64,000 bases of DNA from BA4 sp044376575. Lineage in GTDB: Bacteria > Bacteroidota > Bacteroidia > CAIKAF01. The notes under the pieces were generated by a model. It did not search any database. It was not told where the DNA came from and saw only the letters and a program-made list of their open reading frames with translations. Shown here one piece after another: positions 42,793-51,305 of the stretch; positions within the stretch are counted from its first letter, which is position 1; each line of letters begins with the position of its first letter. A program made the position numbers and the translations under genes. The stretch is from assembly GCA_044376575.1 (NCBI GenBank), contig JBILKR010000011.1, forward strand, positions 12,927 to 76,926. Direction: 5' to 3'.

Positions 42793-45087
42793 ATGTTTTT
42801 GATAAAAAAAATTGGTTGTCTATTCTTGTTTGTTGCTGTTCATCTAACATGTTTTTCTCAGTCAATACCTGTTGGAACATGGAGAACTCACATGCCTTTT
42901 AACCGAGCTGTAAGTATTACAGATGATGGTAATAAAATATATTGCGGTACCCTTCATAGTTTATATTCTTTTGATTTATCATCAGGTGAATTTGAAAAAT
43001 ATACCAAAACAGAAGGCTTTTCAGGTGTGGGTATCAGCAAGGTGAATTATCATCTACCTACCCAAACCTTAGTGATTGTTTATGATGATGCCAATATCGA
43101 TTTGTTGCAACAGGATGATGTATTTAATTTATCACAAATTAAAACAGCATCCATTCAGGGCAGTAAGCAAGTGAATTCAATTACATTCAGAGGAGACTCT
43201 GCAATTCTTTCCTGTGACTTTGGCGTGGTTATTTTAGATGTTAGAAATAAAGTTTTTAAAACTGATGTCCGATTCAGTGATGATGTTTCATTCGCCAACC
43301 ATGAATGTCTGGATGCAGCATTTCTAAATGGCTTTTTTTATTTTGCCACATCAAAAGGATTATATAAAGTTGATGCTACATTAAATCTTAAAAATTTAAA
43401 TAACTGGAATATCGTTTCATCTTTGCCAGCCGGACCAATAAACGCAGTTGAATCGTTTGCCGGAAAGATTTACGCCAATTATTCAGGTTATACATTGAAT
43501 GGAAATATTAATGCAGATACCTTGTTCACTATTCAACAGTCCACTATTCAGCGATATGATATTTCAAATAATAAAGTAAGATTCGACTTGCATGCAGAAG
43601 GTGATCGACTGTGTATTTTATTTAATGATGAATTAAAGGTATTAAATACAGATGAAAGCATTCATTTTCAAAAGACCGGTTGCTTTTTGGATGGAATGCA
43701 GGTTACAGCTGATCAATCGAACAATTACTGGGTTGCAGATAACAAATACGGAGCATACAAAATTAACGCGAACGACTGTCAGATATTTACACTCGATGGT
43801 CCTTTTAGTCCTTACGTTTATGATATAGAAATTAAAGACAATATCATTTGGTGTGCCGCCGGAGGTTTGACCACCGGATTGCAAAACGCTTTTCGTGCAG
43901 ATGGAATTTTTTATAATCGCAATAACGACTGGAAAAAGCAGGCCATACCTGATTTTGGATATCCATTGCCCATTGCTGATATGATTGATGTTGCCATTGA
44001 TCCGAATGATCCAACACATGTTTATGCCGCATCCTGGGGAATGGGACTGGTAGAGGTGAAGAATTATACCGCCGTTTCACAATTGTTTACTGATCCTTTA
44101 GATATATCTACGGCACCCGGATATGAATATAAAATCGGCGGACTGGCATTTGATCAGGATGGAAACTTATGGTTGTCGAACTCGCATACAAGCGCTCCGC
44201 TTAAGGTTAAAAAAACAGGTAATTTATGGAGTGAATACAATCTTGGTGCTTTTGCTCCCGCGTCGAGCATGTCCTTTAAAATAGCCATTGACGATAGGAA
44301 TAATACCTGGATGTCAGTAATTGGAAAAGGAATAGTTGTACGTAATAACAAAACCGGTCAATTTCGTTTGCTAAGTAATGTGTTTAATGAAGGCGATTTA
44401 CCAAGCACAACAGTACGTGCGTTGTGCAGTGATCTGAATGGAGAAATGTGGGTAGGAACTGACGATGGTATTCGTGTTTTTTCTCCCTCTCAGGTTTTTT
44501 CAAGTGCAAATATTAACGGTCAAAAAATTGTAATTAAAGCAGCAGATGGCAATAATGAATTATTGCTGGGAGAAACCATTATTAATGACATCGAGGCAGA
44601 CGGCGCAAACAGAAAGTGGATTGCAACCGAGGGAACAGGAGTGAGGCTTGTTTCTGAAGATGGAAGAGATATTATTTATTCATTTACAGCTGAAAATAGT
44701 CCGCTATTGTCCAATAATGTAAAGTGTATTGGTATTAATCATAAAACAGGTGAAGTTTATTTTGGTACTGATTTAGGATTGGTTTCTTTCAGGGCTGAAG
44801 CGACTGAAGCAGGAAATAATTTTGGAACGGTATATGCCTTTCCCAATCCTGTTCATCCCAATTATCAGGGAGTAATTACCATTACAGGTATGGCAAAAGA
44901 TGCAACGGTGAAAATAACAGATGTGAGTGGCAACCTGGTGTATGAAACTGAATCTCTTGGTGGACAGGCGGTTTGGGACGGGAAACGTTACGATGGTCAG
45001 CGTGCGCAGACTGGAGTATATCTGGTTTTTTGTGCCAATAAGGATGCCTCCGAAACCATTGTCACAAAGATTTTATTTATACAGTAA
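42793..45087 (+). CDS. porZ: Type IX secretion system protein PorZ
   Basis: 764 residues from ATG 42793; the upstream TTG lies within the promoter element. Signal peptide 1-23 (cleavage near FSQ). Two beta-propellers follow, built from repeats such as GLYKVDATLN, ISLSNSHTSAPLKV-type and GEMWVGTDDGIRVFSP, then a C-terminal domain (about 690-764: FPNPVHPNYQGVITITG, VKITDVSGNLVYE, GQRAQTGVYLVF) like T9SS sorting domains. PorZ holds anionic lipopolysaccharide for the sortase on the outer membrane. The next gene, recO, starts 3 bases later; porZ-recO is a conserved Bacteroidota pair. Confidence 0.9.
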   Translation: MFLIKKIGCLFLFVAVHLTCFSQSIPVGTWRTHMPFNRAVSITDDGNKIYCGTLHSLYSFDLSSGEFEKYTKTEGFSGVGISKVNYHLPTQTLVIVYDDANIDLLQQDDVFNLSQIKTASIQGSKQVNSITFRGDSAILSCDFGVVILDVRNKVFKTDVRFSDDVSFANHECLDAAFLNGFFYFATSKGLYKVDATLNLKNLNNWNIVSSLPAGPINAVESFAGKIYANYSGYTLNGNINADTLFTIQQSTIQRYDISNNKVRFDLHAEGDRLCILFNDELKVLNTDESIHFQKTGCFLDGMQVTADQSNNYWVADNKYGAYKINANDCQIFTLDGPFSPYVYDIEIKDNIIWCAAGGLTTGLQNAFRADGIFYNRNNDWKKQAIPDFGYPLPIADMIDVAIDPNDPTHVYAASWGMGLVEVKNYTAVSQLFTDPLDISTAPGYEYKIGGLAFDQDGNLWLSNSHTSAPLKVKKTGNLWSEYNLGAFAPASSMSFKIAIDDRNNTWMSVIGKGIVVRNNKTGQFRLLSNVFNEGDLPSTTVRALCSDLNGEMWVGTDDGIRVFSPSQVFSSANINGQKIVIKAADGNNELLLGETIINDIEADGANRKWIATEGTGVRLVSEDGRDIIYSFTAENSPLLSNNVKCIGINHKTGEVYFGTDLGLVSFRAEATEAGNNFGTVYAFPNPVHPNYQGVITITGMAKDATVKITDVSGNLVYETESLGGQAVWDGKRYDGQRAQTGVYLVFCANKDASETIVTKILFIQ

Positions 45088-45089
45088 TC

Positions 45090-45806
45090 ATGCTTGTAAA
45101 AACGAAAGGCATCGTTTTACATTCACTCAAGTATAGTGATAGCAGTAGTATTGTAAAGATTTACACACGTGAGCTGGGATTACAATCCTACATGATTAAA
45201 GGCATGTACAGTAAGAAATCAAAAACACAACATGCTTTTTTTCAGCCGCTCTCACTGTTGGAGCTTGAAGTATCATCACATGCCGGTAAAAATTTGCAAA
45301 GTGTTCGTGAATGTTCATTTGCGTTTCAATATCAATCGATACCTTTTCAGGTCATCAAAACATCGATGGCCATGTTTATCAATGAAATTATTTATAAGTG
45401 CGTTCAGGATAATGAACCACAGCCCATACAATTTGATTTCATCATGGAGAAATTAATTTCTCTTGATCAACAGACAATACCTGACCCTGATTTTCATTTG
45501 AAATTTTTATTGGATTGGGCAAAAGAGTTGGGATTTATGCCACAGGATAATTACACCGAATTTCATCCTTATTTTTCGTTGAGGGATGGGATGTTTGTTT
45601 CTTTATCTGAAGCCAATGATCCCCATTTTTATTTAAGTCAGGAAGAAAGCAAGTTAATGTTTCAACTGATGCAGCACAAAGCTTATAAATTTTCAAATGA
45701 TCAGCGCAAACAGTTACTCGAAGTTTTTATTCGTTACTATCAGATTCACGTGCCCGGCTTTACAACTGTTTATTCAGGTAGTGTATGGAGCGAAGTGTTT
45801 AGTTAA
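45090..45806 (+). CDS. recO: DNA repair protein RecO
   Basis: 238 residues. N-terminal OB fold (TKGIVLHSLKYSDSSSIVKIYTRELGLQSYMIKG) and a helical C-terminal half (ETIMF-type LISLDQQ and FEIFIRYYQIHVPGF). It loads RecA onto single-stranded DNA with RecR and anneals complementary strands. The zinc-finger cysteines of some RecO proteins are not seen here. Its place directly after porZ is the usual one in Bacteroidota. Confidence 0.93.
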   Translation: MLVKTKGIVLHSLKYSDSSSIVKIYTRELGLQSYMIKGMYSKKSKTQHAFFQPLSLLELEVSSHAGKNLQSVRECSFAFQYQSIPFQVIKTSMAMFINEIIYKCVQDNEPQPIQFDFIMEKLISLDQQTIPDPDFHLKFLLDWAKELGFMPQDNYTEFHPYFSLRDGMFVSLSEANDPHFYLSQEESKLMFQLMQHKAYKFSNDQRKQLLEVFIRYYQIHVPGFTTVYSGSVWSEVFS

Positions 45807-45809
45807 CGG

Positions 45810-46685
45810 TTAAAATCTGTTTAATATATTTTTGATGGATTGCATATATGATCCTACAAATAAATTGGCATGTACCAGCAGAGGATATAAATTACAAATG
45901 GGAATGCGTTGTTTCCAGTTTTTTTCTAATGGAAATTCTTCATTATACGCATCATAAAATTCAGCATCAAATCCTCCGAATAAATTTGACATGGCCAGAT
46001 CCATTTCACGGTGACCATAATACGAAGCAGGGTCGTACATCACAGGATCTCCATTCATATCTGCCATACAGTTTCCACCCCACAAGTCGCCATGCAGTAA
46101 CGCCGGTTTTTCTTCAGGGAATATTTCATTTAATTTACCGTATAGTGATTCAAATTTTTGTACCAGTGTATGATCAGCTTTGTTTGTATCTAAAGCTCTT
46201 TTTAGCATGGGTTCTAAGCGACACTGGATAAAGAAATCTATCCACAGGTCATATTTTGTATTTAATTGAGGCAGAATGCCGATATAGTTGTTATAATCAA
46301 GCCCAAATTGTGGTGCTGAATTTTTATGCAATCGTGCAAGTCCTGTACCAAAATCTCTCCAGAAGTCGAAGTGAGGAGTTCCTTCTTCAATGTATTCAAG
46401 TAAAAGTACAGGCATGTTTTCAATGGTAAATGCGCCGATTACTTCGGGTGTTTTAACAGCCCTTGCCTGTGCTAATAGCCCAAGATTTGATACTTCTTTT
46501 TCAAATAATTGCGGATCGCCGTCTTTATTGTATTTTACAAAATAGTGTCCGTGATTTGTTTTTACTATTGATGAGGTATTGATTAATCCTTCGCCAACAG
46601 AAGAAAATTCTTCGATGATAATCGAGGGGTTGATTAGTTTCCCCATTTGTTGTTGAAGTGCTGTTCTGAAGATACTTTCTTGCAT
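45810..46685 (-). CDS. Fructosamine kinase family protein
   Basis: 291 residues. Protein-kinase-like fold: a Gly-containing N-lobe with VKTNHGHYFVKYN (ATP lysine), LLLEYIEEGTPHFDFWRDFG hinge, and the catalytic loop LLHGDLWGGNCMAD with the metal Asp in VMYDPASYYGHREMDLAMSNLFGG. These are the family signatures of ketosamine/ribulosamine 3-kinases, which repair glycated proteins by phosphorylating the Amadori sugar. The bacterial substrate is inferred. Convergent with recO (3-base gap) and divergent from the tRNA-Ala region. Confidence 0.9.
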   Translation of the reverse strand: MQESIFRTALQQQMGKLINPSIIIEEFSSVGEGLINTSSIVKTNHGHYFVKYNKDGDPQLFEKEVSNLGLLAQARAVKTPEVIGAFTIENMPVLLLEYIEEGTPHFDFWRDFGTGLARLHKNSAPQFGLDYNNYIGILPQLNTKYDLWIDFFIQCRLEPMLKRALDTNKADHTLVQKFESLYGKLNEIFPEEKPALLHGDLWGGNCMADMNGDPVMYDPASYYGHREMDLAMSNLFGGFDAEFYDAYNEEFPLEKNWKQRIPICNLYPLLVHANLFVGSYMQSIKNILNRF

Positions 46686-46758
46686 TGATTTGATAAATAA
46701 GTCGGTAAAATTGAAAAAAATATTTAATTTTACTGAGTTCTTAACGAATATATTTTCT

Positions 46759-46832
<74 letters not shown>

Positions 46833-46837
46833 CCCAG

Positions 46838-46877
46838 TTGGACAACTCAAGTTTCGGCAAGAGTTGTCCAATTTTAT
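46838..46877 (+). terminator. Terminator after tRNA-Ala
   Basis: 11-bp perfect hairpin TTGGACAACTC / GAGTTGTCCAA, loop 12 bases, followed by TTTTATT. Confidence 0.85.
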
Positions 46878-46892
46878 TGTCTTGCTCATCAA

Positions 46893-46923
46893 TTTGTTTT
46901 ATCAGATTTTAAAGTTACCTTTG
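46893..46923 (+). promoter_or_regulatory. Promoter of the DEAD-box/csp operon, best match in window
   Basis: TTTG (46893-46896), exactly 19 bases, then TACCTTTG (46916-46923): both elements match the Bacteroidota TTTG-N19-TAnnTTTG consensus perfectly. It lies after the tRNA terminator and predicts a start near 46930 and a 5' leader of about 130 bases before the helicase ATG. Confidence 0.7.
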
Positions 46924-46927
46924 TATC

Positions 46928-47062
46928 ATCCTTTTGAGGATTGTATCACAAACACTGAATGCTGTACTCGGCAACCATTCAATTTTAATTTACAATTTTT
47001 GGGGTTAAATTGGTTTTGTTACACTCAAATAACAATCCCGAACTAAAAATTAGATTTTTTTA
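46928..47062 (+). ncRNA. Long 5' leader of the DEAD-box/csp mRNA, possible thermosensor
   Basis: About 130 untranslated bases between the predicted start and ATG 47063. It begins with a small hairpin ATCCT/AGGAT (46928-46941, loop TTTG). Long leaders are a hallmark of cold-shock mRNAs, and both genes behind it are cold-shock types. No riboswitch family is recognised. Confidence 0.4.
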
Positions 47063-48184
47063 ATGACTTTTAATGATTTACAATTATCAGCGCCGCTTCA
47101 ACAGGCACTGAATGCTATAGGCTACAAGATTCCAACTCCTATTCAAGAACAAGCAATTTCTCAGATATTAAATGGTAAAGATATTTTTGGATGTGCCCAA
47201 ACAGGAACCGGAAAAACAGGTGCATTTGCATTACCAATATTACATCACTTACATCATCAACCATCAATTGCTTTTCCAAGAGCACTAATACTTGCACCAA
47301 CCCGCGAACTTGCAACACAAATTAGTGAAAATGTGAAGCTGTACAGCAAATACTTGAACATTACACATGCGACTATTTTTGGTGGTGTTTCTCAACGAAA
47401 TCAAGAAAGAGAATTACAGCAAGGTGTAGATATGATTGTTGCAACTCCTGGAAGATTAATGGATTTAATGAATCAAGGAATTGTCCGATTGAATCATATT
47501 AAATATTTTGTTTTAGATGAGGCCGATCGAATGCTTGATATGGGATTTATTAATGATATTAAAAAAATAATTGCCAAGATCCCTGTTGAAAGGCAAACAC
47601 TTTTCTTTTCTGCTACTGCTTCTCCTGAAATTATGAAGCTGGCTAATTCTTTACTTAAAAATCCGGTGCATATTTCTGTAACACCGGTATCATCAACAAC
47701 ACCTTTAGTAGAGCAAAGTTTGTATTTTGTTTCAAAGGAAAATAAGAGGTCTTTACTAAAACATGTATTAAGTTCTGGAAAGGTAGAACATGCATTAGTT
47801 TTTACACGCACTAAAAGAGGAGCAGACCGTGTTGCAAAAGACTTAAATAAATTTGGTATAACATCAGAATCTATACATGGAGATAAGTCACAAGGTGCTC
47901 GAGAACGTGCATTACAAGGTTTTAAACATCGAAAAATCCGAGTTTTAGTGGCTACTGATCTTGCTTCTAGGGGGATTGATGTAGATAAACTTTCGCATGT
48001 GATCAATTATGAAATTCCGGAACAGGCTGAAACTTATGTTCACCGCATAGGTCGTACAGGAAGAGCCGGTTCAACGGGTGTTGCGCTTTCGTTTTGTGCT
48101 AAAGATGAGTTACCTTATATGAAGGATATAAGTAAACTCATTAAACAGAATATTAACGTAGTATCCACTCATCCATTTGCATAA
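47063..48184 (+). CDS. DEAD-box RNA helicase (RhlE-like)
   Basis: 373 residues containing all helicase motifs: Q motif IPTPIQEQAI, Walker A AQTGTGKT, PTRELA, DEAD in VLDEADRMLDMG, SAT, ARG-type TDLASRGID, and HRIGRTGRAG. The minimal length, without a long C-terminal tail, fits RhlE. It unwinds RNA in ribosome assembly or decay, often under cold conditions. It is cotranscribed with the cold-shock protein 47 bases downstream, and has the strong promoter and long leader described above. Confidence 0.94.
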   Translation: MTFNDLQLSAPLQQALNAIGYKIPTPIQEQAISQILNGKDIFGCAQTGTGKTGAFALPILHHLHHQPSIAFPRALILAPTRELATQISENVKLYSKYLNITHATIFGGVSQRNQERELQQGVDMIVATPGRLMDLMNQGIVRLNHIKYFVLDEADRMLDMGFINDIKKIIAKIPVERQTLFFSATASPEIMKLANSLLKNPVHISVTPVSSTTPLVEQSLYFVSKENKRSLLKHVLSSGKVEHALVFTRTKRGADRVAKDLNKFGITSESIHGDKSQGARERALQGFKHRKIRVLVATDLASRGIDVDKLSHVINYEIPEQAETYVHRIGRTGRAGSTGVALSFCAKDELPYMKDISKLIKQNINVVSTHPFA

Positions 48185-48201
48185 TCAATTTATATAAACC
48201 C

Positions 48202-48217
48202 GTCTGCGATAGCAGAC
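48202..48217 (+). other. Intercistronic hairpin before csp
   Basis: GTCTGC / GCAGAC perfect 6-bp stem with loop GATA, in the 47-base gap. No T-run follows, so it is probably an RNA-stability or processing element separating the helicase message from the csp message. Confidence 0.5.
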
Positions 48218-48231
48218 ACAAAACAAACAAA

Positions 48232-48420
48232 ATGAAAAAAGGAACAGTAAAGTTTTTTAATGAAACAAAAGGATTTGGTTTTATTAAAGCTGAAGATGGT
48301 GAAGAAATTTTTGTTCACGTAAGTGGATTGAAAAATGAGATTCAAGAAAACGACGAAGTAACTTTCGATGTTGAAAGAGGAAAAAAAGGTTTAAATGCGG
48401 TGAATGTATCTTTGGCATAA
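48232..48420 (+). CDS. Cold-shock domain protein (CspA family)
   Basis: 62 residues, one cold-shock OB domain: GTVKFFNETKGFGFIKAED contains RNP1 (KGFGFIKAE), then RNP2 EEIFVHVSGL. Single-stranded RNA chaperone. Slightly shorter than E. coli CspA (70). Its leaderless-looking position after the helicase and the intercistronic hairpin suggest a separate, more abundant message. A 130-base 3' region with two inverted repeats and a terminator follows. Confidence 0.96.
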   Translation: MKKGTVKFFNETKGFGFIKAEDGEEIFVHVSGLKNEIQENDEVTFDVERGKKGLNAVNVSLA

Positions 48421-48429
48421 ACACATGAG

Positions 48430-48578
48430 TTACTCAATCATTGAATGCGTAATTTTTCTTAGATAGATTTTGAATCAATGAGTAATCAAAAATTTTTAGC
48501 ATAATAGCATAAGTTCTGTATAAGTTTATGCTTATAAATCTATATCTCTTTAGGCAACTTTTCAAGTTGCCTTTTTTT
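48430..48578 (+). terminator. csp 3' region with inverted repeats and intrinsic terminator
   Basis: Three structures: an inverted repeat TTACTCA..ATTGA (48430-48444) with TCAATGAGTAA (48475-48485), another AGCATAA/TTATGCT at about 48498-48532, and a terminator AGGCAACTT / AAGTTGCCT (48552-48572) followed by a T-run. The stretch 48580-48785 beyond is AT-rich and I see nothing else in it. Confidence 0.55.
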
Positions 48579-48785
48579 ATTTTATTAATTAAATGGGGAT
48601 ACAGTTATTAAAATTCAAAGGATTAGTCATTGTTAAATTTGATCGTAAATTCATTTGAGTATAATTTTTTTCTATGCAAGTATCCATGCATCTTGACTAA
48701 ATCTTATGATTTAAATATACCCAGATGAAAAATCATTTTTTTACCGAGGTAGGTTGTTATTTTACACTTATAAATATGGCAAATA

Positions 48786-48815
48786 AAAAAGCCTCTCAAT
48801 TTTTGAGAGGCTTTT
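48786..48815 (-). terminator. Terminator of tRNA-Asp
   Basis: Inverted repeat AAGCCTCTCAA / TTGAGAGGCTT with a T-tract on the minus strand, directly after the 3' end of tRNA-Asp. Confidence 0.88.
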
Positions 48816-48816
48816 G

Positions 48817-48890
48817 CGGTCCGGACGGGACTCGAACCCGCGACCCCGTGCGTGACAGGCACGTATTCTAACCAGCTGAACTACCGAACC
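48817..48890 (-). tRNA. tRNA-Asp (anticodon GTC)
   Basis: 74-base cloverleaf on the minus strand: acceptor GGTTCGG / CCGGACC, D arm GTTC/GAAT, anticodon stem CGTGC/GCACG with loop CTGTCAC (anticodon GTC), T arm GCGGG/CCCGT and discriminator base G73, as expected for Asp. Confidence 0.97.
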
Positions 48891-48974
48891 TTTATTCAGG
48901 GATGCAAATATACTTTTTTTTCTAAGGAAATAGCAAATATTTTTTTAATTTTTAATTAGGATATATTTTAAATG

Positions 48975-49003
48975 ATAAAAGCCATGGTTTACATGGCTTT
49001 TAT
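48975..49003 (-). terminator. Terminator of the acyl-CoA dehydrogenase
   Basis: ATAAAAGCCATG / CATGGCTTTTAT, perfect 12-bp repeat with a 5-base loop, 20 bases after the stop codon. Confidence 0.85.
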
Positions 49004-49022
49004 CTGTATAAATATTAAATCA

Positions 49023-50165
49023 TTATCCATTTAATACTCCTCTGCTGATAACGATGCGTTGAACTTCACTCGTACCTTCATATATCTGAGTAATTTTTGC
49101 ATCACGCATTAAACGTTCAACATGGTATTCTTTTACATATCCATATCCACCATGCACCTGAACAGCTTCCGTAGTACACCACATGGCTACTTCACTGGCA
49201 TATAGTTTTGCCATCGAGCTGGCTAAGTCAAAATTCATTCCCTGATCTTTTAACCATGCTGATTTATAAACCAGTAATCTTGCAGCTTCTATACGTGTGG
49301 CCATATCAGCCAGTTTAAATGCTATTGCCTGATGTTCTGAAATTGGCTTACCAAATGCTTTGCGTTGCTTGCTATATTCAAGTGCTAATTCATAAGCACC
49401 CTGTGCAATTCCCAATGCCTGTGCTGCAATTCCAATTCTTCCCCCTGATAATGTTTTCATCGCGAATTTAAATCCGAATCCATCTTCACCAATACGGTTT
49501 TCTTTTGGAACTTTTACATCCGTAAACTGAAGTGAACAAGTATCAGATGCACGAATACCCATTTTATTTTCTTTGGGTCCTTTAATAAATCCGGGCATTC
49601 CTTCTTCAACTATCAAACAGTTAATTCCTTTATGTCCTTTTTCAGGATAGGTTTGAGCAATTACTAAATAGTATTTGGCATTCTTTCCATTTGTAATCCA
49701 GTTTTTAGTACCATTCAATAAGTAATGGTCACCCATATCAATTGCAGTTGTGCGTTGAGATGTGGCGTCCGATCCTGCTTCCGGTTCACTTAAACAAAAT
49801 GCACCGATGCATTCACCTGATGCCAGCGGTTTTAAATACTTTTCTTTTTGTGCCTCGTTTCCGTATGCATCCAGTCCGTAACACACCAATGAATTGTTTA
49901 CTGAAACCACTACAGATGCTGCAGCTTCTATTTTTGAAAGTTCTTCCATCACCAGAACATAAGATAAGGTATCCATGCCTGAACCTCCGTATTGGGGATC
50001 TACCATCATTCCCATAAATCCCAGTTCGCCAAGTTTCTTTATTTGTTCAGCAGGGAAAATCTGTTGGTCATCTCTTTCAATTACACCGGGTAGTAATTGT
50101 TCGCGTGCAAAATCTCTTGCAGCTTTCTGGATCATCTTGTGTTCTTCGGATAGTTCGAATAACAT
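49023..50165 (-). CDS. Short-chain acyl-CoA dehydrogenase
   Basis: 380 residues, standard length. FAD enzyme introducing a 2,3-double bond into acyl-CoA. Family signatures: GAFCLSEPEAGSDATS, the FAD loop WITNGKNAKYYLV, QAIAFKLADMATRIEAARLL, GGYGYVKEYHVERLMRDAKI and the catalytic Glu in IYEGTSEVQR. Closest to the butyryl-CoA/short-branched-chain group; chain length is inferred. Divergent from anmK (73 bases between starts). Confidence 0.94.
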   Translation of the reverse strand: MLFELSEEHKMIQKAARDFAREQLLPGVIERDDQQIFPAEQIKKLGELGFMGMMVDPQYGGSGMDTLSYVLVMEELSKIEAAASVVVSVNNSLVCYGLDAYGNEAQKEKYLKPLASGECIGAFCLSEPEAGSDATSQRTTAIDMGDHYLLNGTKNWITNGKNAKYYLVIAQTYPEKGHKGINCLIVEEGMPGFIKGPKENKMGIRASDTCSLQFTDVKVPKENRIGEDGFGFKFAMKTLSGGRIGIAAQALGIAQGAYELALEYSKQRKAFGKPISEHQAIAFKLADMATRIEAARLLVYKSAWLKDQGMNFDLASSMAKLYASEVAMWCTTEAVQVHGGYGYVKEYHVERLMRDAKITQIYEGTSEVQRIVISRGVLNG

Positions 50166-50210
50166 ATACTAAAATATTTTAGGTTAACAATTGAATGCAT
50201 TAAATTCGGC

Positions 50211-50218
50211 CAAATATA
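50211..50218 (-). promoter_or_regulatory. -7 promoter element for the acyl-CoA dehydrogenase
   Basis: TATATTTG on the minus strand, an exact TAnnTTTG match 45 bases before the ATG, in the region shared with anmK. A TTG at 50235-50237 lies 16 bases upstream of it, inside the anmK 5' region. Confidence 0.4.
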
Positions 50219-50238
50219 ACTATTTTCATAGTAACAAT

Positions 50239-51297
50239 ATGAATTCATATAAAGTTTTGGGTTTGATGTCGGGAACATCCCTCGACGGGTTGGATATCGC
50301 CTGTGTTGAGTTTCGTGAAACCGATGGAATATGGGCATTTCAGGTATTAAAAGCGACTACGGTTAGCTATGATTTACCAATGAAAAAATACTTAACAGAA
50401 ACATCATTTTGTTCAGGTGCTGAATTGATAAAGAGGCACGTTGATTTTGGAAAATATTTAGGTAATCAGGTTAAAGATTTTATACAACAACACGATATCA
50501 ATGTTGATTTGATTTCTTCACATGGACATACCATTTTCCATCAACCTCAGCACGGTTATACTTTTCAGTTGGGCGAAGGACAATCAATTTATGCCATCAC
50601 AAATATTCCGGTGGTATTTGATTTCAGATCGCAGGATGTAGCATTAGGCGGACAAGGTGCACCTCTGGTACCTATGGGTGATAAAATGTTGTTTGAAAAA
50701 TATGATGCCTGCATTAATCTCGGTGGAATAACCAACATTTCCTTTGATAAGGAAAATCATCGGGTTGCTTTTGATGTTTCTCCATTGAATATGGTATTGA
50801 ATTACCTTGCTGAAAAGTTGGGTAAATCAATGGATGAAAATGGAATGATTGCATCCACCGGGCGAATGAACGAAAATTTATTTCATCAGCTAAACGGACT
50901 GGGATATTATACTTTGCATGGTCCTAAATCTATCGGAAGAGAATGGGTGGAGAATGAAGTGATACCAATGCTTGATGCATCCATGTTATCTGTTACTGAT
51001 CAATTGCATGTATTTACACGACATGCTGCATTTCAAATGGCTCATGTGTTGAATATGCATCATCTAGAACACTGCCTGATTACAGGAGGAGGTGCATACA
51101 ATCAGTTTTTTATCCATTGCCTGAAAGAATATTCGAGTGCAAAGTTTATTATACCGGATAAAGAAATCATTGAGTTTAAAGAAGCATTGATATTTTCGTT
51201 CCTCGGATTATTAAGAAAACTCAATCAAATGAATGTGCTTTCCGATGTAACCGGAGCAAAACGTGATCATTCAAGCGGGATTATTGTGGGCGGGTAA
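50239..51297 (+). CDS. anmK: Anhydro-N-acetylmuramic acid kinase
   Basis: 352 residues from ATG 50239 (MNSYKVLGLMSGTSLDGLD); the upstream reading adds 16 unconserved residues. AnmK phosphorylates and opens 1,6-anhydroMurNAc during peptidoglycan recycling. Signatures: GLMSGTSLDGLDIACVE, SSHGHTIFHQP, DFRSQDVALGGQGAPLVP, INLGGITNIS and the C-terminal ITGGGAYN. This pairs functionally, though not genetically, with the cytoplasmic NlpC/P60 peptidase at 36730. Convergent with secA with an 8-base gap. Confidence 0.95.
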   Translation: MNSYKVLGLMSGTSLDGLDIACVEFRETDGIWAFQVLKATTVSYDLPMKKYLTETSFCSGAELIKRHVDFGKYLGNQVKDFIQQHDINVDLISSHGHTIFHQPQHGYTFQLGEGQSIYAITNIPVVFDFRSQDVALGGQGAPLVPMGDKMLFEKYDACINLGGITNISFDKENHRVAFDVSPLNMVLNYLAEKLGKSMDENGMIASTGRMNENLFHQLNGLGYYTLHGPKSIGREWVENEVIPMLDASMLSVTDQLHVFTRHAAFQMAHVLNMHHLEHCLITGGGAYNQFFIHCLKEYSSAKFIIPDKEIIEFKEALIFSFLGLLRKLNQMNVLSDVTGAKRDHSSGIIVGG

Positions 51298-51305
51298 AAT
51301 TTTAA

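Noticed and set aside
48580..48785. Hidden small gene between csp and tRNA-Asp
   Set aside because: AT-rich, short frames only, no start with coding-like composition and no promoter match.
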